Below are positions 11,437 to 25,200 of a stretch of DNA of 59,341 nt, one piece after another. The translations under genes and the position numbers were made by a program. The notes under the pieces were generated by a model, which saw only the letters and a list, made by a program, of their open reading frames with translations, ran no database searches and was not told the DNA's origin. Within the stretch, counting starts at the first letter, position 1. Each line of letters begins with the position of its first letter. This DNA comes from Nephromyces sp. MM_2019 (taxonomy: Eukaryota > Apicomplexa > Aconoidasida > Nephromycida), in assembly GCA_015657535.1 (NCBI GenBank), contig JADHZB010001349.1:1-59341 (forward strand). The letters are read 5' to 3'.

Positions 11437-14400
11437 CTTTTTTTGTTGTGGATACTGCCTAAGGTATATCGTAAATTATGCGCTATATCGTAATCAAAAC
11501 TACTTCTTGTTTAAGTGCCATCCGTTCCCCAAAAAGAGGAAAGCTACGCTTCAGCTTGACAGAAAAAAGCTACCCGCCAAAAGTGATACTTATTTCCCTA
11601 TCCGAAGTCACCTAAACTAAAGAATGCAATAGCGGCATACACCACGAAACAAGGGAAAAAGCTATTCTAATCATGCTATAACGGCTAGGCAATTGGCACG
11701 AGTACTCCAAACAAATACAGGATTTCTGATTAAAAATAGCTTACAAGCCAGAAGCAAACCCAGTGGACTATTGATACTTGCAGCGAAGACATTGCATGTA
11801 GCTGGAACGCTTCGCCTCACTGTATGGCATATACTTATTTAGTGCAAGCAAGTGCATTCAAGTAATCCAGAATTTCAAGCTACCAGTAAAAGTTGCTACT
11901 GTGTGACACGTTTAATCCTGTACTGCCCTATGCAATTAAAGAGCCGCCGCGAATACTCAGTTTTTTAACTGCAAAGAATACTTTACTATGCTGTTTTACA
12001 GACAAAAATTTTACTTAGAATGTATCAAATATATTATCCAAAGCGCACAATCCCAGCCATTCAATTTTATTCAAGGCCGCTTTGCAGCCACAAGAATGTT
12101 ACATGAAATGATTAAGGAGGTAGCTCATTTTCGCTCAAAAACAAGACTGAGTTAACAAGTTGTCGTAAGATTTTTTTTTGTCTTATTTCTAGAGGCAAAT
12201 TTGGATACTCCTGACGTGACCTCGCTTAAATCCCGCCGTCCTCATTAACGAGATACCAACAACTCAACTCTTATTCAAAAAAGTGCCTGAAACAGCGAGG
12301 TCTAGACACTAACCTCCTAGGTCAAGTTGACTAGATACCGCACCACTTCACTGTGATAGTGTGTCCCTCTTATAGGCCAGCGTCGAAAGTCCATCACACA
12401 CGGAGACATCTTGTAAACTTCTTGCATACCAAAGCACACACAATAAATCTTTTTAATAAAGCACCGCATGACTAGCAGTTAGTTTTGGACTTGTACTGCG
12501 AAGCACCTGCAGCCTAAATTCATCGTTTGTCTGTCAGGCTAATACCGTAATGGCATATCTCTTAAATTTTAGCTTAATGGCCAACCAGGCGATCACATAT
12601 ACCATAGAAGAAATTGATGTCTAGTTGTCAGCATATTTTCCACTGAGTGTTGTTACACAGAAGCTCAGTCCGGTAAATCTAACTTAAGGAGCATCTCTGA
12701 TACGCCGCGACGCCCAGTAAAAGGTTACTTGGTCAGCTGCACGTCTTTATCCCTTACAAATATACTGCTCAAATATTAATTGAAGGATAAATCCATCGAT
12801 AACTTCCAATCGTTAGCTATTCAATGGTGTCGGTGCTCGCTACCTCTATAAAAACATTTTTTCAATGCGTTGCGTTATCATTTATATGGTTCTCCCGCGA
12901 TTCACGCTCGCACAATAATCCAAATAAAACAGGGCACGTCCTGTGACATTTTTCTCCTAGTTATGGTATTTCCTCTAGCGATCAATACAAGGAAAAAAGG
13001 GTACAGCCAAAACGATGTAAGCAAACAAGAGTACGCAATTGCATATTTGCAGGATTCGAAACACGAAGGCTGGCATAAAGTCAATATGCCGCAAGAAATG
13101 TACCGCGGTTGATTTTGGCAGCCAAATATAAACCCCTGATAGATTTTTCCTTCGAGTAAACCAGATGCAACTCTGCAACAGCTAACTGAACGATAGGCAA
13201 GCATCTTGATAGATATCGACGGTGGAGAAATAGACTCAACAAACTCAATGGTCAGCCGTTAGGGGAGCGTAGTAAAGGCTGGTGTCCATTGCATCGAGAT
13301 TTGCGAATCGGAGTTTTAATCGACAAACCCGTTAGTCGCATCATGGAATGTAAGAGCTGCAAGGTAAGGTTCCTTCACTTTAAACACTTCAACTTATATG
13401 CAGAAATACGCAATCATCTCGAGCGGCAAAAAGTATGGCTTTCGCGATCTCCAGAAAAGGGTATAATGGAGGTGCTAACAAGGTATCCATAGCAACGTAT
13501 CACATAAGGAAAGAGTTATCGCTATCTTATCAAGAAAAGTTGAAGGAGCTGTTGTCAATATATCCATCCTAAAAATTCAGACCTACCGCTTCTCATTCTA
13601 CTGCCATAATAACGGAGTTCGTCGAGCCAGTTAAAATAGCAGCAGATATAACTTCGCGTGTACTGGTGTATACAGTTGAACTGACTACACTTACCACGCA
13701 TCCATTTCGTAATGAAAGAGAGCGAATATGAAATTAACATTTGGAATAAAAGTAAACTCAGATGAATTTATGCGAAAAACTTCCGGACAAGACTACCAGT
13801 TTTCATACTTGCCATAGATGCTGATGGATTGTGAATGCTTCAGCATTCTTCGCACTCAGCGAAATAGGAAAAATATACTGACAGCAAAATCATTATGCAA
13901 AGCTATAAAAGCAGCACTGGCACAGTAGTCGTCACGGCTGTATTGAGATTGGCCATTTTTTGGGAGTTTAAGAAAGGAATTATCAAAAAAATGGAACCAA
14001 GCATAGTGCGGTGGTCCTATAGGCTCAGTAAATTTATAGAAGTGATTATAAGGAGTCCTATACTAGACATTAGTATATTTTGATCTATAAAAATTTAAAC
14101 CTTTTGTAAAAATTACCAACAAACATCGAGCATCAAGCGCTAAAACACATGGCCAAAGGGGAAGAGCATACAAGATGCAACGAGCATTGGAAATGGAAGC
14201 ACACCTAAGTCTTGATCAATCTACTTCATGGAACCAAAATCACTTCGGCATAGCAGCACAAAAATGGTTCAATAAATAAGGTTAAATCCTATGGAGAATA
14301 GAGTTTTCGCAAATAAATGCAGATATAATCAAAAGTGCAGACCAGAGGACCCAGCTTTCAATAACAACAAATGGTGAAGTATAAAAAATGGTTCATTTCC

Positions 14401-15320
14401 GAAATTAGGGGGTATAGTATATAAAAAAAGGTGACTGGAGAAAAAAAGAATACTGTGGAATAAAATGCAGCAAGAGCATCCATGAAAAATGTATATAAAA
14501 CAAGCGGGAAGCATACGCACGTTCAATATATTTTGCGAGATGCTGTCCCCAGAAATAAAAAGTGAAGGTGCACAGCAAAGAGGCATAATATATTCCTCAG
14601 TGTCGCACTAGCAGTCAGGATTTCAACTGAAGGATAACTAGCCAAAACAAGTCACCACAAATGAGGAAGTAGTCGCCAGTAGTTTAAAAGTGACAAGGTG
14701 GTCAAAATTCGTCGGACGTACGAGACTAGCAAAAGGCCTCAGATTAAACGTCTTCACCCTCCAACTCATACGTGTGAGAGGCTTCTCTGTCCCATGAAAA
14801 CCAGCGATGAATCATTAGCCACACCAAAATCGACAAATAATATTATAAAATGCGATTTCCATCAATAACAAGCTTCAAAACAGGCACAACATTGCCGAAT
14901 TAAATACTTCAATTTACTAAACCTTTTTTTTGAATTTTCTATAGTCTGTTCAGAAATTGTATAATCGATAACCTACAAGGCGATAGCTTTATTGGTAAAT
15001 CAGTCAAAACCATCTGCTCGTTGCAAGCAGTTATAAATTTAGAGTATACTAAGAGCTCATTAGGTCCAATTATTCTCACCTACTGTAGAATGCCCACACT
15101 AACACCTACTAAGAAGCTGAAAATAGCACGGAAATACACACATAATTCCCAAACTTCTAACTCGGTAACATGAGATTCAGCCAGGCAAAAAGGTATAATC
15201 AAGCTATCGCGTACAAAATAGCATGCTAAAGTCATCAAATGGTACGATATGGGGGTGAGTTATTACCTAGTGCTTACAAAAATTATCGAGATGTCTGTAA
15301 CATTAATAACTAGAAAGGTA
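11437..15320. other. intergenic, no supported gene
   Basis: Only short open frames occur, several overlapping on both strands (12870-13204), and none has a recognisable domain. An inverted repeat pairs GACCTCGCT (12218-12226) with AGCGAGGTC (12294-12302), but I cannot link it to a known RNA. From about 14100 the plus strand becomes A-rich, like the introns of the minus-strand gene that follows. That part may be the 3' untranslated region of SNU13 or unrecognised minus-strand sequence. Confidence 0.5.
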
Positions 15321-17693
15321 CTAAATTAGAAGCTTCTCAATAGCTTCTTTCGCATCAGAAATCTGCGCATTCAAGACGGAACCCTCTTTACTGATAATGG
15401 AGCAAGCGATAACCTCCCTGGAAACTCCGCAAGCCCTGCCTAACGCTATCTTACTACGAACAAATACATACGGAACGTTCTGAAGGGGAAGCAGAATATG
15501 AAAGAGTGTAAGTTAAAGAAAGTAAGGAGAAATAAAGAACTGATTAACCAAAACAACTACCAGATGATGTAGCGTATAAGCAACGTCACTACCGCAAAAT
15601 TATAAAAGACGGACAGCTATAAGGATTTCACCAGGATGAACACGCATGTAGAATTGGGAAATAAGGCAGAAACACGAACAATAAAATAATTCACAAAAAA
15701 TGCGAACAAAACAACAGAATCTACTCCCCATGCTCCTATTTCCTACAAAATCCAGGGCTTAACCAAACGGAGAAAAAAGAAAAAATCGGAAAGCACAAAA
15801 TAAGCTAAGCAGACTACACAAGTAAATACACTTCTTTACATACAAACGCATTTTTACTTTTCGAAAATTTTACCAAAACGAAGTGCAATCATTTTAACTA
15901 AGTGAATCATGCATTATTTCTCCGATGACGCATAGTTTTACATTAAAAACGTACAATACCGGATACATAAAGCAAATCATACATGTGCTGGGCAACAAAA
16001 ACTCATAGTACAAGCAGCATTGGGAAGAGTAATCGAGCAGCGTCATCCATCAAAAACGAAATTTTAACACCAAGAAAATAGAATGCTTCGAAGAAAATCA
16101 GCAAATATCACGCGCAACTAAATTCATAATTACCTCTATTACTTGATAGGCATCGAGTGTATACACGCAGCAGGATGCACAAAATATATCTCAAAAAAGA
16201 ATAGTTTTGTTTGTTTTGCTGAGTCTTCCGGTCTAACTATAAATTTTGGATTAAACGCTAAAAATGCTTCACATAGTGGCTATTAAAACTATTCAAAATA
16301 GACGGTTTCTATAGTTAAATCTCACCTTATCCTCGCAGAGTAACGGCAGATGCAACAAGATTTCCAGTGGCTCAGCATCAGCAGCCAAAATTATCAACTC
16401 GGCCGTGCCCCTGTTCAATGCCTTTGTAGCTGCATAAGGACAATAAGAATAGCAGACATTGCAGCGCCTCGACACTAGAAGAAAGTGATGTATATATCGC
16501 CAACCAAGTGGCAGGCATTCAAGGGTTAATGAGAGCAAAATTTAGCAGCAAGATCATGTCACAAACGAAGCGGCAGAAACCTGCAGGTCTCAGGTCTATC
16601 ACTTTCACATCCGTATCACATGTACTGATAGCATTACTAGTAATTTTCAAAAGTTCTAAACGAAGCTTACAGGCAAATTATTTTTGTAACTGCACTATTT
16701 AGAAGTAAAAAAACCCATACAAAATGAAACTATAATTGATAAATTTAAAATGAATTTGAATATGAAACCTTTTTAAAAACAGCAGAAATACTGAAATTCT
16801 GTGTGTTAATGTATCTTTACAAGATGCAAAAAACAAATTTATAAATAGTCAGCGGAGTATAAAACGGAAAAAAGTCTTTTAGATCAAAAAAGTATTTCAA
16901 AGAATGGTCTCAGAGACGATGTATGAACTGAATGCACATGAAAACATGGTATAATTTTCAGCCAAAGCACTGCTTTACAAACTTGATAAACAGAGAAAGC
17001 ACATCAAATACATTAAACAAAGACCCTCTTTTGAAAGCCTGGTTTTACGCTGTAACTTAAGAGTACTAGCTAAAGTTGAAGCAAATGTTTGACTCTTCTC
17101 AAAAATTACAAAATCAAGTTTCGTTTAAAAAGGAAAGATAGCTTCAGGCAGATTATAATTTTTCGGCAAAAAATATCTCTACAGAAAGCTGTGTAGCTAT
17201 TGTGCTTACGCATAGTTGATAAAAATCTCACATCATCCTCCCTATTCCAACATGAATAAGAAAATCCGTTCCTTCCCCATCATGCTGCATCAAAAAACAA
17301 GTACAAAGTGACTTAATGAACCATAAGCTGAGGCTAGAATTGTTTTAATTTTACAAAATTACAAGGAGAAGCATAAGTACTTTTTCTTCACTAATATCCT
17401 TGCCTGATTTCACAATATGACTATCTTCACGAATACATACATGAAACTACCCCATAATGCCATCAGCTCTAACATAATATGAAACTTTCACGAGCTATTG
17501 GAGCCTACACCACTCGGTATCTATCTCTAAGCGGCAGCCTCTTACGCACGGTCCCCATACCTTCATTAGCTCCCTTTTTCAGCTGCTTGTAATAGTTACT
17601 CTGCTGAACCATTTCAAGAAGAGTGTGGTTCATCTCACGAGAGGCCAAGGGATACACTTTAGGGTTGAACGTCTCAGCAGCTTCTCCTTCCAT
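15321..17693 (-). CDS. SNU13: SNU13/15.5K, L7Ae-family kink-turn RNA-binding protein
   Basis: This is the small L7Ae-family protein that binds kink-turns in U4 snRNA and box C/D snoRNAs, and so serves both the spliceosomal tri-snRNP and C/D snoRNPs in the nucleus. Three exons: 17693-17561, 16429-16326 and 15479-15321. They join in phase to give 131 residues, against about 125-130 usual for the family. Visible family signatures are QLKKGANE at the exon 1 end, then [20 protein letters not shown] and [15 protein letters not shown], then [20 protein letters not shown] and EVIACSI, ending in EAIEKLLI. The start ATG at 17693 gives a short N-terminus followed by NPKVYPLA, where the family begins. 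Donors are GTATGG and GTGAGA, and acceptors end TATGCAG and CTTCAG. Identification is secure. The archaeal L7Ae and NHP2 paralogues are less likely because the whole length follows SNU13. Confidence 0.97.
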
Positions 17694-20600
17694 TTTTCAA
17701 TAACAGCTTTAAAGATTAGTCGAATAAAGGAAGATACCCTGCATCAAAAACAAGGGCCAAAAGAATGCGTACTCGGATCATAAACGCGCGCAATTATATC
17801 TTCATGTGCTATTCACGTCAATTGGACTTGCATCGGTCAAACGCAAAGCATGAAATTGATGAAAAGCTGTCGTGTTACGATAATGTAAGCTTGACATTGA
17901 AGAAGCGCTCAACTTGGAAGCTCTTCCCAAACAAAAAATTTGCAAATATTTCACCTCAAAAAGCTCTGAATTCGAGACTATATTCCCAAATTCTGAAAGA
18001 ATGTATCTTACTAGAAAGATTCCAGTAATTATATAGGGCGCAGCTCTTCGAAAGTTCAGACGAACTTCGTTCTTTTCTCAAATGAGGGAGAAGATAATAC
18101 GTTGAAGCATGTGCTAGCAGAATTTGTGCTTTAGGGAAATGGTGGTAGTAGGTTGACAAAATACGAGGCAGGCGAAGCTCATTGCAATCAGCTTCAATTA
18201 AACGTTATTGTTACCGTCGGGCATAGCGGAATATTCAGCAGCTAGACCCCATGCCACAGCCCTACGTGGTGATGCGCGTATGCCAACCAGCACTATATAC
18301 TTTGACTCGGGCGCAGTCGCTGTGAATTTAAAATTACTATATATTCTGGAGTTTGACATTAAAAACATCCAGCATTTTCAAGCATGAGCTCTAAGCCTTA
18401 TTTTCAGCTTTTACCAGCACAACTCAGCTACGGATTTTCAACAACTGCCGTAGCCAGCTTCATATTACCATATCGCATATGACTCATAAAAGCAAAAAAT
18501 ACATGTTCAGTGGAACATGTTGCAATGCAATTTATCCATATAGTTATCATGGGTAAAGCCTATTATTGCATCAACCATAGCAACATCACCGCATTATAGC
18601 TTCCTTCTGCGTGAAACCCCGGACACTATGTACTGTGTAGCCACGGCTGGTGCCCCATAGTTTTCACTTTGGAATTTGAATCTACAAACAAAGGAAAACT
18701 ACAGTGCTTTCTGCAAGTAAAATCAGCTGAAGCGAGAAATTAGCTACTTGGTAAGCTCTATCACTATATTATATGAGCCGCTTGAACTACTCCAGACTCT
18801 GTAAGGTGGGAAAAAATAGCTTTATCCAGGGCAGACAAATCATTAGAGGCCTATTAGGCAGTAGTTTAACAGTACTCGCGATCTAAAGAGCTACATGGAT
18901 TATGGCAGGAGACCTTAATATTAGCATTGTACAAGGCATAGAGAGTCATAAATTCACTGAGTTTGCAGCAAGATATTGCCGAAGTCCTAACTTCTCAGCA
19001 GGTTGGCCAAGATATGAAAGAAGCTTAATTTTCACTCGGCACCGCTGGTTATTTTTTTTCCTTATTCGGTAAGTACTAGACTTTTTATGCCGCATCAAAT
19101 ATTTTTAGATTGTTCTTACCGAATTTGGAGCTTCAGATGATTCTGGGTAATTTGTTTGTAGAAGGACCTTATGCTGCGCTTTACGTATTCTTGAATGAAT
19201 GATCAGCGGAGTAGCAAGCTTGACTCAAAGTACCCATGCAGATGAAAACTTTGATATTGCTTTTTTCAACATGTTGTAACCACGTAATTGCGCCAGATTA
19301 ATTTAACAAGACTTGCAATAACTCTAGATGTAGCAATCTCAGCAGTAGACGATTTGGCGACTCATGTTACCATGAAATAATGAGCTAATAATGAGGACCG
19401 CGTTCTTAATGGTGCGACTATTTACCTGTACTAATTGCAACTTGTGGATAGAACTCATACACACTCAAAAGCACAGCGGAAGATGGCCACGTAATGTAGC
19501 ATATTCATTACTAGAGGAACTGCTTTCCGAGTGTGCACTAGCTGTTAGGTGACACCCCTTGACAGCAATGTGCTAGCGATAGCGTAAGAAATATACACCC
19601 TCTGAGCCGAAAATGGTTTGAGGTAGGGATGGTATCCACAGTGGTAGTATGCCATCCACCATAATAAAAATGATGTTTTCACTAAAATGTGAGGCTAAGG
19701 AAATCCACGAGAAGCAAAGGGTGTATTCTCCGAACGAAAAAAATACAAAGATGCCATTTTTAGGCCTAAAAATTTCTCAGCTCATGCTATCGTGTTTTTC
19801 TGCGTTACTAACAGTAATTTTTTTATGCTTTTCTGTTATTTTTTTGTTACCAAACACAAACCAGTGTCTCATCTAGGCTGTCTATCATAGAAAGTAAACG
19901 ACTAACATACATATTTTAGCATTTTTCTGCACTCCCTTCGGATTTATCAAGGGAAGAAAGCGCATATATCGCATGGGATCATCAATTTAGCACACTGAAT
20001 GTACCAGGGGAGCAGCAATTAGAAAGCCTTTAACCAACTAGATAGAGGCTTGAGTACCTGAAGAGCGTAAGAGCTGAAAATTATGATAATGCAATACATC
20101 TTAGGCACTAAAAACAAAGTATAGCTGCTATGATAACATAATTTTTGTTCTTTAAGTCTGTATAGCGTATCATGCGGAGCTGCTTCGGCACCTCTATCTG
20201 TCTATATTTAGCTGAATTTGTTTCTGCGTCGCAGGAGCTCCCTTTTAATACCATGTACTAATCGTGCAGGAATACGCGCATTAGTGCATACCCTTAGAAT
20301 TACGTGGGGGAGCAAACAAAATGCTACCAAAAGAAGGATAAAAAGATGAAAAGCAAATCGAGCAAGGTCATCCCCATAGGATCATGAATTATAGCGTAGA
20401 ATTGAGATTATAGCCATGGGCAGCTGATTTACCAGAGCATATCTTGCTAAAAGCTCAACTAGTTAGTTCATGTTAGTGCCACAAATGACTATGAAGCAAT
20501 TGAAAAGCTCTAATTTAGGCAAATGTTAAGTTTAAAACATCTGTGTAATGACCATTCATTCGCATCATGATACAAGGTTACAGTTTATTTAGTACGGACC

Positions 20601-22272
20601 AAACAGGCCTCGCATGCTTTAATTTAGTGTCACACTCGTAACCACTAACCCTACTGAAAAAATGATATAACTGAGAGGCACTACTCGTAACTACAAGCCA
20701 GGATATAGAGAACCTTAATCGTGTAATAGTACCACAAATCCTTCCTCAAAGTTCTTCGAGTACCACTAGCAGCTAAGCACGACTATTGTGGCTATATACG
20801 TAAACATGAGCAATGAGATACGTCAGTGGAAAAATTCGTAGGGCCGAGTTGTTAAGCACAGTGCAATTTAGACCAGCGGGGGATCAAGGCTTCTGCGTTC
20901 ATAGAGAAAAAAGTAGCTACAAAGTTATGTAACATAATAACCAGGCCAATATAAAGATTAAACTAGCATGAAACTATAAATCAGAAAAGGTTTCCTTCTA
21001 TAAAAGAAAAAATGTTGATGCGCACACAATTAGTTTAAGCAAATTTTTCCAAATTTTAACCTTGAGAACCTAGGAGTTCAGCTTTCGGTGAGCAATAGCA
21101 TTTAGCTTAACTGGCCCATAATTTACTACGATACTTCAGAAATTCAGCCGAAGTACAAAATTAAATCAGATAAAAATAGTCAGCGGTAGAGCAACATCAA
21201 AATAAGAGATACGCGTTTACTTGGAGCTATATGAATACTTCAGGAGCAGAATTTTCGAGCGTATTTTGTAAAAGGTTAAGAAAAATTGAGAGAACATCCC
21301 CTAGGCATTGCGCTATTGTCTTTAGGGGTAATAAATTAACAGTGTGCGTTGTTAGGTAATGTGGGAAAGCAAGGCAAATGAGTGCCATAACAATTTCATG
21401 TTAATAATCCAGGTGAAAGTAAGGACGACATTTTCACTTATACTGTCAAAGCCAAAGGATTGAATGTTGTTTTGAAATAAAGATGTGCGCCCAGATACAT
21501 GGCACAAAATGCTGCAGCAAGCACTTTGTTATTTACTCTAAATTAGAGATGAATGAGCGACAACTGGCAAGAAAGTGCACTCCATTAAAGGACACGAGCG
21601 TAGCACCACTTGGATAATAGGTAAAATGTTTCATTCCAATAGTACCGATATATAAAACGTATCGCATTAGCTTCCTTTTCCATATATTTTCTGCATTTAA
21701 ACGATAGTTGAAGGGGTGCTTCAAAAGCGGACTAAATGAACGTAAATATCTGAGCAAGATATAGATATAATTGCTCAAGTCAATCAAGTGATGACATTTG
21801 AATTAACGTATGCCATGGACGTCGAATTTAAACGCGAAGCCGACATAGAAAATTCCGATTTAGAATTGAAGAGGTAAGTCCGCGAAGTCAAACACAAACT
21901 ACTTGGGATAACACTGCATCATGTTCTGTTTCATATCAGCTTTTTGACTGCGAAGAAACACACAAAATACTTGGGATAACCTTACATCCTGGTTTTTTTT
22001 CATATCAGTTGCCTAATATTCCATTTCATATCATAGCTATTCCCCTTACCAAAAAATACCTTCGACAAACAAAATATAGATACTTATAAAAAAACTTTAA
22101 TAGAAAATTACCGTCGATAGCCGGTAAGGACATAAAAGGACAACCACAACTCTATATAGGTGATAAATTAAAAATTAGATAAGAAAGTACACAAGAGGCT
22201 ATCCAAATGACATGTAGGCCATATTTGAAAAGCAAGAAATAATTTACGATGTTTACGTATGAATATCAATCA
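17694..22272. other. intergenic, no supported gene
   Basis: No exon with a recognisable domain was found on either strand. The longest frames (17765-18028 +, 19649-19876 +, 21533-21787 -) are 75-88 codons, lack family signatures and have no convincing splice context. The 19649 frame ends in a hydrophobic stretch that AT-rich DNA gives by chance. The right part holds a tandem duplication (21882-22017). Confidence 0.55.
21882..22017. repeat. imperfect tandem duplication, period about 68
   Basis: Two copies beginning GCGAAG, each containing TACTTGGGATAAC and TTTCATATCAG in the same order, start at 21882 and 21950. They lie about 250 bases downstream of the dehydrogenase stop codon. Confidence 0.8.
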
Positions 22273-25200
22273 TCATTTATATTCACGAATCTGAACATTA
22301 TTCATTCTTTCCAACACACAAGCTAAAGCGTGAGTTCCTTGTTTTTCTCCATCCTGGGCCTTCAAGGCAACAAAAAGCTGATGGGCCAGCGCAAGGCCTG
22401 AAGATCAAACACAACGAACTAGCTGCTGAATGCGATATCGGTAGAAATATAGTTTAACAAATATGAAGGTGAGCAAAAAACGGCTAAAATGAGGCAGCCA
22501 AGAGCTTGGAAAAAGCAGACAAAGATGGATCATCAGTGACTTCAAAGCTAGACGAATCACAAGAAGATACGATTCGTGCCTTCAATTCAAATGCACAAAA
22601 AAAACCAAATTTTTCATCAAATGCTACCAGCAGCAGCTATGCAGAAAAAATGTAAACACTGAGGCCAAAAAGAGTCATTTCGCTTATCCTCACAAGAAAA
22701 AACTACAGGGTGAATACTTACCAGGCAAGGCAAGCTGCATGCCCCTGCACTCATCCAATGCAATTTCCAGGTCTTTTAAAAATATATCCACACTTACACC
22801 GGGTGCGAAATTGCGCTTAAGAATGCGTGGAGCTAAATTTGACAGCGACCTAAGCATAAGCACAGAAGGAAATCGAAAAAATCAAGTTTTAAGCATGAAT
22901 ACGCAACACACACCCCTTGATATCTACATCGACGGTGCGAAAATTTCCGCACTATGCAGTCTTACAGTATTTTTGACTAACGTACTTTCCATACATTGTT
23001 AAACTAGACAAAAATTCGTTTATACGCTTCGAAATCATTCAAAGTATCATAGTTTATGTTATCACTCCAGCTTTTAACAATTTAGGCTACAATTTAGCGA
23101 TTAAGACAATAAAAATAAGCGAAGCTATTACAGGGTATTACCGAATTGACAGGATAAACACACCAAATTATACAAGGACAAATCTAAAGAACACAGCTAC
23201 TCAGCGAAATTGAAAACTCCTTATTACCAACTAGCGGCGGCTCCAGTCGATATGACTTCTAGTGTATTGACTAAGTCCAATCCCGCCTTGTGTGCATAGA
23301 GTAGTGCTGTAAGTAGCAATAAAATTCTAGCCTTTTTAAATACAACAATAGACAAAAGACATATATGGAGCAATTCTGTAGCAGCGTGAAACAGAGCCTG
23401 TTCTTGCTGTCAAATCAACACACACTTTTTTTTCTTATTTAAAAGTAAAAAGTACCAATCTTTTGAATACTACAATTCTTTAAATCATACTAAACGCAAA
23501 ATCTTTTAAAACGTCAATAAAAACAGCAAAACTTTGGAAAAGACAGGGCTACAAGTTCAAGCAACTCCATATGGTACTACAAAACTTTTCACAAAGAGCG
23601 AAGTTTTAGAAAGCTAGGAAATAACACACTAGAAATAGCGATTGAAAGAGAGATAAAGCGTGATGGAAAAACTTAAATATTACACACACATAATCAGGTT
23701 TTGCCTTGATACTAACCTTCAACTATTCCAATCATGGCAGTAGCAATTACGATCTGGTTAGTCATTTTCGCATGCTGGCCTAAAAAGGAATTGACAACTT
23801 TGGAAGCTTAAGAAGAGAAAGCAGAGATGGTTTTCCAATAAAATAACAAGGCTATAAAGTATATACTAGTTAAAACTAAGATAACAGCCGCTTATAAGTA
23901 TTTATTAGAAACATTTCAATAAAAAATCATAAAAAAGGCACTTTTTATGGTTACTGCGAAGAGCTTCTTCAGCAGTACACTACAGACTTTGTCGCATACA
24001 GTCACAAACACTATGAAAACATCAGACAAATGAGGAAAAGAAAAAAAATTCACACTCAAGACTAATATCTACCTTGCAACGCACAATAACAACGTTGACT
24101 CATACCCCCTTTATAATTACCAAGCCAGAAGAGGAGCGGCTATTTTTGAGGGCCATCAAAATTGCTTCTATTAATCCTTTTAAAGTTCGGTTTTACAAAA
24201 ATATAAAAGACAAGAATTAAGGTTAACTACATCTGCAAACTACAGAAAGCTTAACTCGAGGAAAAAGTGAAAAAATGCAAAGAAAACACGCGAGACATCA
24301 ATGTGACCCCAATTCTTCTTCGCCTTCCCCTTTTGTATTACGCATTTTTCGCTCAAAAACTGCTTGTTTCTTGCAACATATGAATCAAAAAACTGAGTGT
24401 GTGTTTGAAGCAGAAAGTATTAAAACTCTTTCAGCAGCTCAGAAAAAACCAATCACACATTTTTACAGCCTTCAAAGAGAAGTGGTCTGATGAGGAGGCG
24501 AGCACACACACACATAAACACACACACATGTTGTCTCCCAGTTTATGCCTGCCAATCTCCTTACCCATTCCAGCTGTTCCCATATAACGTATATTACGCC
24601 CCATTGTTTTAAAGACTGGGTAGACCTGCTGAAAAATTTTTTCATCGCCTCCACACATTATAGATAACATGCCGTCTCTAGCACCGATATCACCTGGAAA
24701 AAATATCGGTGGAGGCGTTGTATATGACCTTTTTTAATATAATTTAACAACTCTTCGTATTCAAAAAGTAAAGCAGCATATATAGTATGAAAGAATAGAA
24801 TAGTATATATACAATTTTGCCGAAGAGCAGCTTTTATCAAAAAAGTGTAGAAGCCCAAATTTATGCAAAAACTCATAAACTGTAACTAGTGGATGAAGAG
24901 GGAGAGGGCAATAAAAAATATAAAGAGGAAGAAGCAAACAATTAGGGCATAGAAAAAATAACGAAAATCATATAAAAACTAAAGGATTTCATGAGAGGGT
25001 TGGTGAATCAAAAGAAGCGATATTTCTGCGTTAAAATAGAATCACAAGATCAACTTACCAGCAGCGTTCCTAAAAAACCAGTACCGCACAAACTAAACCC
25101 CTGCAAAAGAACTAACCAGTAATTCAAAAATTGCACCATAAAGACACACATACACACACGTGCTGTTGAGCAAACACCTTCAAAAGAAGGGCTTTGCAAT

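Noticed and set aside
12218..12302. 9-base inverted repeat as a structured RNA
   Set aside because: The arms are short, the loop is 67 bases, and no known RNA motif is nearby.
12870..13204. Overlapping open frames of 80 and 100 codons on opposite strands
   Set aside because: Neither has a family signature or a spliced context, and opposed open frames in one place are usually chance.
19649..19876. 75-codon plus-strand frame with a hydrophobic C-terminus
   Set aside because: Hydrophobic runs arise easily from T-rich codons; no homology signal, and it lies alone in a region without other exons.
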